This document shows positions 26,347 to 35,277 of a DNA stretch of 64,000 nt, piece after piece; the stretch's first letter is position 1; each line of letters starts with the position of its first letter. This stretch comes from CAZAQV01 sp964487255. Lineage in GTDB: Bacteria > Myxococcota_A > Polyangia > Polyangiales > CAZAQV01. The stretch spans positions 1-64,000 of the forward strand of contig CAZAQV010000032.1 of assembly GCA_964487255.1 (NCBI GenBank), given 5' to 3'. A program made the position numbers and the translations under genes. A model generated the notes under the pieces. That model had not been told where the DNA came from, did not search any database, and worked only from the letters and a program-made list of their open reading frames with translations.

Positions 26347-26955
26347 ATGACGGACACCACGATCATACGCGATGCCACGTTCGTCGCCTCTGCAGCCACC
26401 TTTGAGCAACTGCCCGGGCCCGTCCACGCTGAAGTGACCTTTGCAGGTCGCTCGAATGTCGGTAAGTCTAGCCTGATCAATTGCTTGGTGAGTCGCAAGA
26501 ACTTGGTGCGCACAAGCAACACGCCCGGCTGCACGCGCGCCATCAACATCTTTCGCGTCGACTTGAAGGTGCCGGAAGCCAGCCTGGACCTGGTCGACCT
26601 TCCAGGATACGGGTTTGCCAAGCGCAGCAAGAATGAACGCGACCATTGGGCCGTCATGATAGAGACCTTCTTGCGCAACCGGCCTGGCTTGAGGGGCATT
26701 GTGTCGCTGGTAGACGCACGCCGGGGCCTCGACGACGAGGAACGCGACCTCATCAAGTTCGCAAAGGCCGTTGATCAGCCGCTCATCATGGTCGCGACCA
26801 AGGTGGACAAGCTGCCAAAAAGCAAGCGAAAGAACCTCCTCGAAGCGCTGTCCCGGGACGCTGGACGGCGGCTCTTACCGTTTTCGTCGGTGACCGGCGA
26901 CGGCCGCGACGCCCTCTGGCAAGCTATCTTAAAAATGGCTCACATCGAAACTTGA
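26347..26955 (+). CDS. engB: Ribosome biogenesis GTPase EngB/YsxC
   Basis: A 202-residue TrmE-Era-EngA-EngB GTPase that assists 50S subunit assembly. Seen: G1 GRSNVGKSSLINCL, the TSNTPGCTRAIN G2 region, G3 DLPGYGFAKRSK, G4 ATKVDKLPKS and G5-like SSVTGDGRD. Length and motif spacing match YsxC/YihA. It lies 150 bp after murJ on the same strand. Confidence 0.95.
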   Translation: MTDTTIIRDATFVASAATFEQLPGPVHAEVTFAGRSNVGKSSLINCLVSRKNLVRTSNTPGCTRAINIFRVDLKVPEASLDLVDLPGYGFAKRSKNERDHWAVMIETFLRNRPGLRGIVSLVDARRGLDDEERDLIKFAKAVDQPLIMVATKVDKLPKSKRKNLLEALSRDAGRRLLPFSSVTGDGRDALWQAILKMAHIET

Positions 26956-27202
26956 CGACAGAGCCGCACGGTCCCTGAAGGAGCAGGTGTTGGCGCCCAC
27001 ATCGTCGACCAGCGGACCTCCGAAGTCTTCCGCATCGACCCTTAGTCCACCCCAGATCTTCACAGTCTAGGACTCTAGACAAGCTTGGCGCGTCTTGCGC
27101 TCTTCACACAACGACCCACATTACCCTATCCGATGAATTGTCGGTGTTCTTTCTCGCTTCGACGGCTCGCTCCGTGGCACGGCGATTGCTCTGACTTCGG
27201 AC

Positions 27203-28618
27203 ATGGTGTGTCGAAGAACGTTCCTCAAAGGTGCGGGACTTAGTAGTGGTGGACTCCTCCTGCCAGGGCTGGATGTTTTTGGGAGCCGCGCCAAAGCGCA
27301 AAACAAACCAAAGCGCTTTATTGCGGTGATGGGTGCGCTCGGCATGCAAAGCCGACGCTGGGTAACCGGCACGCCGGAAAGCTACCAGCTGGGCGACGCG
27401 CTTTCGGCGCTGCAACCGTTCCGAGATCGCATGCATATTTTTCGAGGCATCCAACCTCGGGTCGCCAATCACTCTGGCACCGCATGTTTTTTGACCGGGA
27501 GCCCAGAACTCAACGACTTGGGCGCACACGCGACGGTGGACCAAGTGATTGCGCGACGTAATCCCCCCGGCGTCTCCCTCAGCGATGGAACGATCTTGCG
27601 CTCAATGCACTGCGGGGTCGGTGTGAAGAGCACAGGTGGCCGGGCAACGATGGTCTACGAGGACACGGGCAAGCCTATTCATCCTGCAAACAACCCAGCG
27701 CAACTCTTCGACCGCATCTTCGCGGGCTCGTCGATTGAACCTGGCCAAGCAGACGCCGCTTCGCTGCGGCGTGCAGTCTCACAAAGCGTCCTCGATGCGC
27801 ATACCCAAGACTTGGCGGCAATCGAGAAAATCGCTGGCACGGAGGACCGGGTGCGACTTCAAGCGCATGCCGATGGGCTGCGCACACTCGAGATGGAACT
27901 CGACGCCATCGAAAACGGCGGGGTGCAGACCGCGCAATGCTCGGCACCGTCTCGCTACAACCCCGACAGCGTATTCGGTGACGTGGACTACGACCGAATC
28001 GCCAAGGCCCACGCAAACATTATTGCCTCTTCGTTTTCATGCGATGCAACACGGGTTGCTACACTGCAGCTCTTCTTTGACGGAGGTAGCGGCATCGGAC
28101 TCAGCTTCTTGGAGTCGAAGTCGCCAGGTATCAACAGTAAGAGTTTGCACGACAACGGCCACGACGCCGGCCCGCACGCGCGCGCATACGAGGATTGGTA
28201 TGTCAGTATCGTGAGTTACCTGGCCGAGCAGCTCGACCGGCCCGATCCCTACGACCCAGACGGCGGAACGATCCTCGACAACAGCGTGATCTACTTTGGC
28301 TCGAACCTCCACTTCCCGAAACACGGCACCGGGCCGAACTACGGAAAGTATGGCGGCCCCGGAGAGCAAGACACCACCGACACACCGTACCTCATGCTCG
28401 GCAGCGCAGGCGGAACGTTCCACGTCAACCGCTACACCGACTATCGCAAGGAAGGTCTTTTTTACGGTGAGAATGCGAACAAATACACCGCCGGTGATGG
28501 TCATGTTTACGCGAATCGTCTTCTGGTAAGCCTGCTGCAAGGTTTTGGCGAGAACGTGGACGCCTTCGGCGCGGACGGCTTTAGCGCCGGTGGAAGCCTT
28601 GGCGAGGTGCTGCGATGA
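27203..28618 (+). CDS. DUF1552 protein with Tat signal
   Basis: A 471-residue protein with an N-terminal twin-arginine signal (CRRTFLKGAGLSSGGLLLPG, then KAQ) and the body of the DUF1552 family (LTGSPELNDLGAHATVDQVI, the DAHTQDLAAIEKIAG helix, LHDNGHDAGPHARAYEDWYV, VIYFGSNLHFPKHGTG). DUF1552 proteins are secreted and resemble the DUF1501/sulfatase-like group; their reaction is not established. It overlaps the DUF1592 gene by four bases (ATGA), a pairing typical of myxobacteria and planctomycetes, so the two proteins very likely act together. The start is the ATG right before the twin arginines. Confidence 0.9.
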   Translation: MVCRRTFLKGAGLSSGGLLLPGLDVFGSRAKAQNKPKRFIAVMGALGMQSRRWVTGTPESYQLGDALSALQPFRDRMHIFRGIQPRVANHSGTACFLTGSPELNDLGAHATVDQVIARRNPPGVSLSDGTILRSMHCGVGVKSTGGRATMVYEDTGKPIHPANNPAQLFDRIFAGSSIEPGQADAASLRRAVSQSVLDAHTQDLAAIEKIAGTEDRVRLQAHADGLRTLEMELDAIENGGVQTAQCSAPSRYNPDSVFGDVDYDRIAKAHANIIASSFSCDATRVATLQLFFDGGSGIGLSFLESKSPGINSKSLHDNGHDAGPHARAYEDWYVSIVSYLAEQLDRPDPYDPDGGTILDNSVIYFGSNLHFPKHGTGPNYGKYGGPGEQDTTDTPYLMLGSAGGTFHVNRYTDYRKEGLFYGENANKYTAGDGHVYANRLLVSLLQGFGENVDAFGADGFSAGGSLGEVLR

Positions 28619-30273
28619 ACCGGGAATCGCAAAGGCGACTTGCCGTTTATTGGGTCGAATTCTGTCTTGTCGCATGTACTGGCAACCTCAACACCAACAT
28701 CGAACACGGTCCGGACGGGAACAGCGATGCCTCGACCAACGACCCGACTCAACAAACGAATGCGCCGTCGATACCTCAAGACCCGAGCGAACCCCTTCAC
28801 AAAAGATGGTTGGACGACACTGCATCGATGCAGCCGCTGCGACGACTGACGGCATTTCAACTGCAAAACGCGATCGAGGACCTTACTGGCGTCAGGCCAG
28901 CGGCCAGCGCGCTCCCCACCGAGGGGCACCGCGATGGGTTCGTCACCTTCGCGGCTCTTCAAATCACGACTGTCTCTGACCTTCGTGCGCTGCAAACCAT
29001 GAGTGCGGCGGTTGCTCGCGACGTCGACTGGAGCGAGCTCGCCGACTGTTCGGAAACCACCCGCGCTTGCGCGACGCAGCTCATCGAAAACTTTGGCCGA
29101 CTGGCGTTCCGTCGTCCCGTTCGCGAAGACGAGGTCTCGCGCTACCTCTCGATCTACGATGCCGGCGTCGCCCTCAGTGAAGAAGTAGCGATGCGCTTCG
29201 TGGTTCAGGCCATTCTCTCTTCGCCTTCGTTTCACTATCGCGAGATGGGACTCAAAGACAGCACGGCGCCGATTGGTTACCGCGCCGCCGAAGCGCTCGC
29301 ACTCTTTGTGTGGGCATCCGTACCCGATGCTGAGTTGCTTGATCAAGCAGCTTCCGGCGCGCTCAACACCGCACAAGGCCGACGCGAGGCTGCAACGCGG
29401 ATGCTGAACGACCCCCGCGCCCAACGGGCTATCGCGGACTTTCACGCGCAATGGTTAAGGCTCGATCAACTCCCCCAACTTACCCCAGACCCGGATGTCT
29501 TTCCCGAATACCGCGACGAACTCGCCGGCGCATTTGCCGAGCAGACGCTTCGCTACGCGCAACAGGTGTTCGCGGACGATGGTGATTTCCATTCGCTCTT
29601 GATGGGAGACTTTACTTTCGTCAACCAGGATCTGGCTGAACTCTACGGTTTGAGCATTTCGGGCGACGGGTTCGAGAAGGTTCCGGCGGAGAACCTCCGA
29701 CGCGGAGTTTTAATGCAAGGCGCTACATTGGCACGACTATCCTCGCTTACAAGAAGTCAACCCATCTACCGGGGCGACTACATCCTCAAGCACGTGCTTT
29801 GTCGTGAGATCGAATTGCCTGGTGACCTCAATGTCGCCCTTCCTGAGCGCGACCCGCAAAAAAGCTATCGCGAACAGCTTGAGGAGATCACAGGCGTAGG
29901 CGCTTGTAACAACTGCCACTCGCGCATCAACCCGCTCGGCTTTGCGATCGATAACTTCGATGCACTTGGTCGCTACCGTCCTGAGGAAAACGGAGCGACG
30001 ATTGACACCAGCGGCACTATCGTCGGCATCGAAGACGCGGACGGCGCGTTCGCCGATGGCATCGAGATGCTCGAACAGATTGCCGACAGCGAGGTCGCAA
30101 AGGAGTGTTACGCGGAAAAGTGGTACCAATATGCACTTGGTCGCGCGCGGCGTGAGACAGAAGACCAGGCCGCCTTCGACACCATCATGCGCGTACAGGC
30201 TCAGAACGGCTACGATTTGCGATCGCTGCTAGTCGAGATCGCAGCCTCCGATGTTTTCTTACCTACCCCGTAG
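28615..30273 (+). CDS. DUF1592 lipoprotein with c-type haem motif
   Basis: A 552-residue protein with a short signal and likely lipid-accepting Cys (FCLVACTGN, Cys21). In order: DUF1587-like QPLRRLTAFQLQNAIEDLTG, DUF1595-like RPVREDEVSRYLSIYD, DUF1592 core (LPQLTPDPDVFPEYRDELAG, DFTFVNQDLAELYGL), DUF1588 (RRGVLMQGATLARLSS) with the haem-c motif CNNCH in GACNNCHSRINPLGFAIDNF, and a C-terminal DUF1585-like helix bundle. The CxxCH suggests a covalently bound haem and a redox role with the DUF1552 partner; the substrate is unknown. Translationally coupled to the preceding gene. Confidence 0.9.
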   Translation: MNRESQRRLAVYWVEFCLVACTGNLNTNIEHGPDGNSDASTNDPTQQTNAPSIPQDPSEPLHKRWLDDTASMQPLRRLTAFQLQNAIEDLTGVRPAASALPTEGHRDGFVTFAALQITTVSDLRALQTMSAAVARDVDWSELADCSETTRACATQLIENFGRLAFRRPVREDEVSRYLSIYDAGVALSEEVAMRFVVQAILSSPSFHYREMGLKDSTAPIGYRAAEALALFVWASVPDAELLDQAASGALNTAQGRREAATRMLNDPRAQRAIADFHAQWLRLDQLPQLTPDPDVFPEYRDELAGAFAEQTLRYAQQVFADDGDFHSLLMGDFTFVNQDLAELYGLSISGDGFEKVPAENLRRGVLMQGATLARLSSLTRSQPIYRGDYILKHVLCREIELPGDLNVALPERDPQKSYREQLEEITGVGACNNCHSRINPLGFAIDNFDALGRYRPEENGATIDTSGTIVGIEDADGAFADGIEMLEQIADSEVAKECYAEKWYQYALGRARRETEDQAAFDTIMRVQAQNGYDLRSLLVEIAASDVFLPTP

Positions 30274-30388
30274 CTTGCTAGAGCAGCCACCAACACGCAC
30301 CGCGTGATTGTCATAGGTCGGTCATAGTTCCGTCAATGATCCGGCGCGATGAAATAGCTTCACGGCGGCGCGAGTTTCGCCCCCCGAC

Positions 30389-31045
30389 ATGCCTATTTTG
30401 CGTTGGATACGGCAAGCGGCGCAGAGCGTCGACGAAGCCATCGATTCTCTGGAAAACCGTGACGATGTCGTGCGGGCTGTAATCGCGGATAGCGATCGCG
30501 CAGAAGCGCTCGTCCGAGCTGAACTCGAACATATACGCGCGCAAGTCGAGTCGACCAAGCTCGCGCTTGGCCAGACGGCGAGAGACGCCGAATCTTGGCG
30601 CAGCAAAGCAAAAGCGGTCGCACGCACAGATCGCGAAGCTGCCATCACATTCTTGCACCGCAAGAAGCGCTGCGAGACGCGCGCGCTGGAGCTATCGACC
30701 TGGCTAAGAGACTGTGCGCAGCGCGAGCAAGCGCTCGTTCACCAAGCCGAGCAAATTCGCCATCGCACACGGGCCCTCGAGCAGCAACACAAGTTACTCC
30801 GAAGTCGTGAACGAACGGCGCAAACGTACGACGAACTCACCCGCCGGTCGGGCCAAACCAAAAAAACTGAAGCACTGCTTGGACGCTGGCAAAGCAGGCT
30901 CGAAAAGCAAGAGCTCCGAAGCTTTGGCAGCTCCGTGATCGAAACCGAAGTTGGTGAAGAGTTGGCGATCAGCTCATTTGAAGAGGAAGAGCTGGACCGC
31001 GAGTTGGCACTACTTCTCGCAGAGACAGAAGAGAAAGCAGTGTAG
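30389..31045 (+). CDS. PspA/IM30-like coiled-coil protein
   Basis: A 218-residue, almost wholly helical and charged protein. The start (MPILRWIRQAAQSVDEAIDS) resembles the membrane-binding helix of PspA/Vipp1 and is followed by a long coiled coil (~25-170) and an acidic end (SSFEEEELDRELALLLAETE). PspA-family proteins bind stressed membranes as ESCRT-III-like polymers. The match is by pattern only, so another coiled-coil family is possible. It is followed 31 bp later by a polytopic membrane protein, a plausible membrane partner. Confidence 0.55.
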   Translation: MPILRWIRQAAQSVDEAIDSLENRDDVVRAVIADSDRAEALVRAELEHIRAQVESTKLALGQTARDAESWRSKAKAVARTDREAAITFLHRKKRCETRALELSTWLRDCAQREQALVHQAEQIRHRTRALEQQHKLLRSRERTAQTYDELTRRSGQTKKTEALLGRWQSRLEKQELRSFGSSVIETEVGEELAISSFEEEELDRELALLLAETEEKAV

Positions 31046-31076
31046 TTGGAGAACAAAAACAATGTTGGAGGAACAC

Positions 31077-32393
31077 ATGATGAATGAACGAAGGTCACAA
31101 TCGGACGAGCGGCCGCGCGGCGAACGCACTGGGAGCGACCCGAGAAAACTCGGCAAGCTACTTCGCTTCTTTGGAGGCGCGTCGATCCTCGCGGCAATGG
31201 GAACGTTCTTGATTCAACGCTGGGGCATCGAAGACGACTGGGTGCGCTACATGGTCTTGCTAGGCGTAACCGTCGCCTTGGTGGTAAGTGGGGTTTTCGG
31301 CGGCCTGCGCTACCGCGAAGGCAAGGGCGCTCGCGCGCTCATCGGCATCGTGCTCTCGAGCATTCCCATTCACTTTGCGATCACCGGCGGACTTCTATAT
31401 TCGCGCTACGCCGTGGACGACCTCGGCGTCACCTTCTCGGGTGCTACTCGCTGGGTCGCAGGCTCGCCACTCGAAGCGCTGCTCCCGGCTGCACTCTCAC
31501 TCGCACTACTCGCGCCTGCAGTCTGGCTGGGCACGCGCGTCATGTTCCGCACAGGAGCCAAGCGCACAGCCCTCGCACTCGTCGGCTCGGCGCTCCTGGT
31601 TTGGGTTCCCGTTCGCGAGCCTGTACTCGTCACGTTGGTGGCTGCAGCAGCCTTCGGGATCGCCTGGTGGGCGGAAAGTGCCGCCACCAAGACAGGTGCG
31701 CTCGGACGTACCGTCGAAGCATGTTGGATGCGCGGCTTGGTGTTCGCTCCGGGTGTGCTGATCCTCGCACGACAGCTCGTTGTCTACGGCGCCCACTACG
31801 CCCTGATCGGCGCTCTGGCGCTGGGGCTGTGCGCCGCGATGCTCTACGTGGGCGCTCGTCTCGAAAGTGACGCACGCGCTCAGAGCCCACTCTCCTCCGT
31901 GCTTGAAACGCTCGCTATCTTTCCCCTCACGGTGGCCTGGGCGTGTTTCGCCTACTACTTGTATGAGAGCGTGGCGATGCGCGAAGCGCTTTCACCGGCC
32001 GTGGTGGGTGTCGGGGTGTTCGTATGTGCGGCTGCGATCGCACGATCACGCATCCGTAGCTGGGCCCTCGTGCTCACCGTGGGAAGTGGCATGGCCGCTC
32101 TGGGCCTGCTCGTCTCCGGGCTCATTGGTGGAGGGTTCTGGGTCTCGCTTTCGGCCATCGCGATCGGTGCCATCGTCGCATCGGCAGGCTACCTCAGTCG
32201 CAAGCTCATCCTGACGGTACTCGGAGGTGCGCTCGCTGCGCCAGCATTGGTTCTGCATTTTCTTGCCACGCTTGAGGATGGCTCGTTCTTGGGTTGGGGC
32301 GGTCTCGTGATCGCAGGCTTCGCCTCGATCTTGGGCGCGGCGGCGGTCGAGCGCGTGTTCAGCTTGGCATCGCAACCGCAAGCTACACCTTGA
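31077..32393 (+). CDS. Multi-pass membrane protein
   Basis: About 438 residues with a charged N-terminus (SQSDERPRGERTGSDPRKLG) and roughly eleven to twelve hydrophobic helices. The first helices are LRFFGGASILAAMGTFLIQR and WVRYMVLLGVTVALVVSGVF, and the last pass is LIGGGFWVSLSAIAIGAIVA onward. The general layout recalls DUF2157/DUF2339-type membrane proteins, but I do not recognise a specific family. A GGAGG at 31067-31071 places the start at ATG 31077 or 31080 and rules out the longer upstream reading, which overlaps the PspA-like gene. Likely co-transcribed with it. Confidence 0.7.
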   Translation: MMNERRSQSDERPRGERTGSDPRKLGKLLRFFGGASILAAMGTFLIQRWGIEDDWVRYMVLLGVTVALVVSGVFGGLRYREGKGARALIGIVLSSIPIHFAITGGLLYSRYAVDDLGVTFSGATRWVAGSPLEALLPAALSLALLAPAVWLGTRVMFRTGAKRTALALVGSALLVWVPVREPVLVTLVAAAAFGIAWWAESAATKTGALGRTVEACWMRGLVFAPGVLILARQLVVYGAHYALIGALALGLCAAMLYVGARLESDARAQSPLSSVLETLAIFPLTVAWACFAYYLYESVAMREALSPAVVGVGVFVCAAAIARSRIRSWALVLTVGSGMAALGLLVSGLIGGGFWVSLSAIAIGAIVASAGYLSRKLILTVLGGALAAPALVLHFLATLEDGSFLGWGGLVIAGFASILGAAAVERVFSLASQPQATP

Positions 32394-32429
32394 GGGACAT
32401 CGCGCGCCAAGCGTGCTAGTCAGGTCGCG

Positions 32430-33293
32430 ATGGCGCGCGTCACGTTCTACTCCGATGGTCTCGAGCTGGTGGGCGAACTCAGTGGAGAGCCGTCGGAGGG
32501 TCGCCGTCCGGGGATCGTGATGTGTACCGGCATGGGGCTCATCAAAGAGGTGTGGTTACCGGAGTACGCGCGGCGGCTTGAAGAGGCGGGCTACGTGACG
32601 CTCCTATTCGACTATCGCTCGTTTGGCGAGAGTCAAGGGCAGCCGCGCCGGCGTTTGGTGCCGCAGCTCGAAGTTCGGGACGCGCAAGCCGCGGTCTCAT
32701 ACCTAGAGGCGCTGCCCTTCGTCGACGAGACGCGGATTGGAGCCTTCGGAGTGAGTCTGGGCGCGTCGGTTGCAACATCACTCGCGGGCATCGACGCGCG
32801 CATCAAGGCGACGGTCGCGCTCGCGGGTCCGATGAATCTGCACCGAATATGGTCGGGCTTGCCGAACTTCGAGTCGTTCTTCAGCAAAGTAAACGCGGCA
32901 CGACAAGCGCTCGTTCTTGGGGAGGAGCCGAGCTACGTGTCGCTCCTCAAGCTGCTCTCGAGCGACCCCGACACAGTCGCTTTCATCGAAGAGACCACCA
33001 AGCACATCACGCACTGGCAAACCGACGTGACTTTTGAGTCGCTGGCCGACCTCATCACCTTCAATCCCGAAGCGACCGTCGCGCAGATCAGTCCGCGCGC
33101 CATCTGTTGGATCTATCCCGAAAAAGACGACCTGATCGCGGGCACTGAAGCCCGCAGCGCGTTCGAGCAAGCCCGCGAACCCAAAGCCATGTACAAGCTC
33201 GACGGCGCGACCCATGTCGACATCTACAAAGACCCCGCCACCTTTGAAAAAGTCGTCCAACACGCCGCAGCGTTCTTCACGCAGCACCTCTAG
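32430..33293 (+). CDS. Alpha/beta hydrolase
   Basis: A 287-residue hydrolase of the dienelactone-hydrolase/X-Pro-peptidase-like group. Seen: oxyanion region VMCTGMGLIKEVWLPEYARR, YRSFGESQGQPRR, the nucleophile elbow GVSLGAS with the central Ser, an acid in YPEKDDLIAG and a His in GATHVDIYKD. The arrangement supports a complete Ser-Asp-His triad. The substrate is unknown. It is convergent with the small coiled-coil gene, with 6 bp between them. Confidence 0.82.
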   Translation: MARVTFYSDGLELVGELSGEPSEGRRPGIVMCTGMGLIKEVWLPEYARRLEEAGYVTLLFDYRSFGESQGQPRRRLVPQLEVRDAQAAVSYLEALPFVDETRIGAFGVSLGASVATSLAGIDARIKATVALAGPMNLHRIWSGLPNFESFFSKVNAARQALVLGEEPSYVSLLKLLSSDPDTVAFIEETTKHITHWQTDVTFESLADLITFNPEATVAQISPRAICWIYPEKDDLIAGTEARSAFEQAREPKAMYKLDGATHVDIYKDPATFEKVVQHAAAFFTQHL

Positions 33294-33299
33294 CGTTCG

Positions 33300-33596
33300 C
33301 TACTCGCCTTCGAGTTTGCGCAGTCGCGTTTCGTGGTCTTGAACGACGAACTTGAGCGCACCTTGTTGCATGATCAAGCCCTTTGCTTCTTGAATCGCTC
33401 CGCTCACGGCCAGAAGTTCCGTGGCGAGACGCGTCTCTCCCTCAACCATACGGGTCCTTAGTTCGCGTCGCTCAGCTGTTGCTTGCGCCAGCTCTTTGTC
33501 GACACGCTCAAAGCCCTCTCGGACTTCTTTGCGCATCTCCTGTGCTTCTTTGCGCATCTCCGTTAGCAATCGAATGGTGTGATTCTCATCTGTCAC
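33300..33596 (-). CDS. Small coiled-coil protein
   Basis: I do not recognise this 98-residue protein. It is a continuous amphipathic helix with heptad character (MRKEAQEMRKEVREGFERVD, then KELAQATAERRELRTRMVEG) ending QDHETRLRKLEGE. No cysteine or membrane segment is seen. GGAGTCACCC lies just before the ATG at 33596. It is the third gene of a minus-strand series after the carotenoid oxygenase and the double-retropepsin lipoprotein, but a 140-bp spacer separates it. Confidence 0.6.
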   Translation of the reverse strand: MTDENHTIRLLTEMRKEAQEMRKEVREGFERVDKELAQATAERRELRTRMVEGETRLATELLAVSGAIQEAKGLIMQQGALKFVVQDHETRLRKLEGE

Positions 33597-33735
33597 GGGT
33601 GACTCCTTCCTATTTTAGCACTCTCAAGAAACGCAACACCCATGCCAGCAATTCGCCCAATCATCTCGAGCCTACGGGGTGATATTGGCGCGCCGACACC
33701 GCCGATACGCCGCCAGCTTTTTCGGCGCCCACCTG

Positions 33736-35262
33736 CTAGCGGAGCCAGAAGCGGGAACTTGGGGCCAGTTGCGCGATGCGACGGGCGCGGCCTGGCGCAG
33801 GGGCTTGCACGTCGATGAGGCGCAACGCGCGGCAGCGCTTCGCCTGAACGGCCGTCGACCACGCGCGAAACGCGGGTCGGCTGGCATGGGTGATCGAAAA
33901 GCGCGTCTTTCCCTTCTGCGGCCTGGGATGCGTCAGCTGAACATAGGGGACGGCATCGTTGACGGCGCCGTCCCGCGTGAGGCACGCAAAGAGAAACTCC
34001 GCCGCTTGCGGGTAACTTTGCTCAAGCGCGAGCACCACGTTGCGCCCCCCCCGCCCCACGAGCTTCGCGCGTGCACAGCCAGGGCTCTCGTCGCAAACGG
34101 GTACCCAAGGCCAGCGCGTGATGCGCTCGGCGGCGCTTGCTTCCGTAGGTTTGCGCTCGTAGAACGAAATATCCTTATGCGGTCGGACGACGATATTGTG
34201 CCGAAGCAAGACGTCAGCACCGAGCAGTCCAACGACGGGAATCGCCGGACCACGGAGTTTGGATCCGGGAGCCTGGTTGTAATGGATTCTGGGAGCCGAG
34301 GGGAGCGGCATGACCTCGACCCCTTCAAAGACGAGGCCCCCGATTTCGATGTCCGCCTCGTAACTCGTGCGCACGATCGTTTGGCTATGCACGCCGCGCG
34401 TCACCTCGACACTCGGTCGTCCCTTGCGTTTCGGGAGTCGCAGACTGTCCGCTACTTCGCGGCTGATACTCGTCGAAAACGCCCCGGTGTCGAGCTTCAA
34501 TAAGAAGCTACGACCGGCGATCCGCACTTGGATGAAGTTTCCCGGGAGAGCACCAATTTGTTTGAGCGGCGCACGGGTCAAATACCCTGTGGACGGAGGA
34601 CGCATGCCAAGCCGCAGAACGCCCCCGTCGTGATCCAACATCCAGCTTTGAAACTGGTTGAGGATATCTTGACCGAACAGGGCCGAATCCGGCGCTGTCG
34701 TCAACTCGAGGTTCTCGATCTGTAAGTCAGAGAGCTGAAACATCTTGAGCGCGACCTCGATGCGCGGCTGTCGCACACCGTTGGCGTCCAGCATATAGCC
34801 ACGTGTTGCCCGGGTTTTGAGCCCTGCTTGCCGCGCTTCACCTTCAGGTACGGTCGTCAGGTCGGCGCCGGAGTCTACGATGTAGCGGGCTGCGACCCGT
34901 TGGCCGCCGACAATGCATGCGTCGAGCGCAAAGTCTGACGACGTAAGTGGACGCACGAGGGGCACTGCAACAGCTCGACCGGGTCGAACGGGGCGTTCGG
35001 GCTCCGCGCACGCGCCGCGCGCACGTCCAAGCCGTGTACCCCTGCGCTGCTTCGACTGCATCTTGCGCGGCGCTTGCTCGATGCCCATCGCCTTTTGCTC
35101 CGCAGGGCTCAGCTTTCGCGGACCACCGATGTGCTCGCCCCGGGAAAGCGTCACCTTCTTCGGCGCTTGCCTAGACGGGCCCCTTTCATGGCTCGTGTCG
35201 CTCGCGCCACCACACGAGAGCAACGCAACGCCAGTCATCACGAAGAGCAGATTCTTAGGCAC
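33736..35262 (-). CDS. Lipoprotein with two retropepsin-like aspartic protease domains
   Basis: A 508-residue protein with a lipoprotein signal (MPKNLLFVMTGVALLSC, Cys17) and a basic linker, then two retropepsin-type repeats. Repeat 1: YIVDSGADLTTVP (Asp130-Ser-Gly) closing with LFGQDILNQF. Repeat 2: LLKLDTGAFSTSI (Asp258-Thr-Gly) closing with LLGADVLLRHN. Retropepsins work as dimers in which each half gives one catalytic Asp; two halves in one chain could form a pepsin-like intramolecular pair. The C-terminal ~130 residues (WVPVCDESPGCARAKLVGRG and onward) are unassigned. Probably an outer-membrane or periplasmic peptidase. It lies 15 bp after the carotenoid oxygenase gene on the same strand. 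Confidence 0.8.
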   Translation of the reverse strand: MPKNLLFVMTGVALLSCGGASDTSHERGPSRQAPKKVTLSRGEHIGGPRKLSPAEQKAMGIEQAPRKMQSKQRRGTRLGRARGACAEPERPVRPGRAVAVPLVRPLTSSDFALDACIVGGQRVAARYIVDSGADLTTVPEGEARQAGLKTRATRGYMLDANGVRQPRIEVALKMFQLSDLQIENLELTTAPDSALFGQDILNQFQSWMLDHDGGVLRLGMRPPSTGYLTRAPLKQIGALPGNFIQVRIAGRSFLLKLDTGAFSTSISREVADSLRLPKRKGRPSVEVTRGVHSQTIVRTSYEADIEIGGLVFEGVEVMPLPSAPRIHYNQAPGSKLRGPAIPVVGLLGADVLLRHNIVVRPHKDISFYERKPTEASAAERITRWPWVPVCDESPGCARAKLVGRGGRNVVLALEQSYPQAAEFLFACLTRDGAVNDAVPYVQLTHPRPQKGKTRFSITHASRPAFRAWSTAVQAKRCRALRLIDVQAPAPGRARRIAQLAPSSRFWLR

Positions 35263-35277
35263 AACGCATCTAGTTTA

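Noticed and set aside
33679..34503. 274-codon plus-strand frame
   Set aside because: Antisense to the double-retropepsin gene, whose DSG/DTG motifs are clear.
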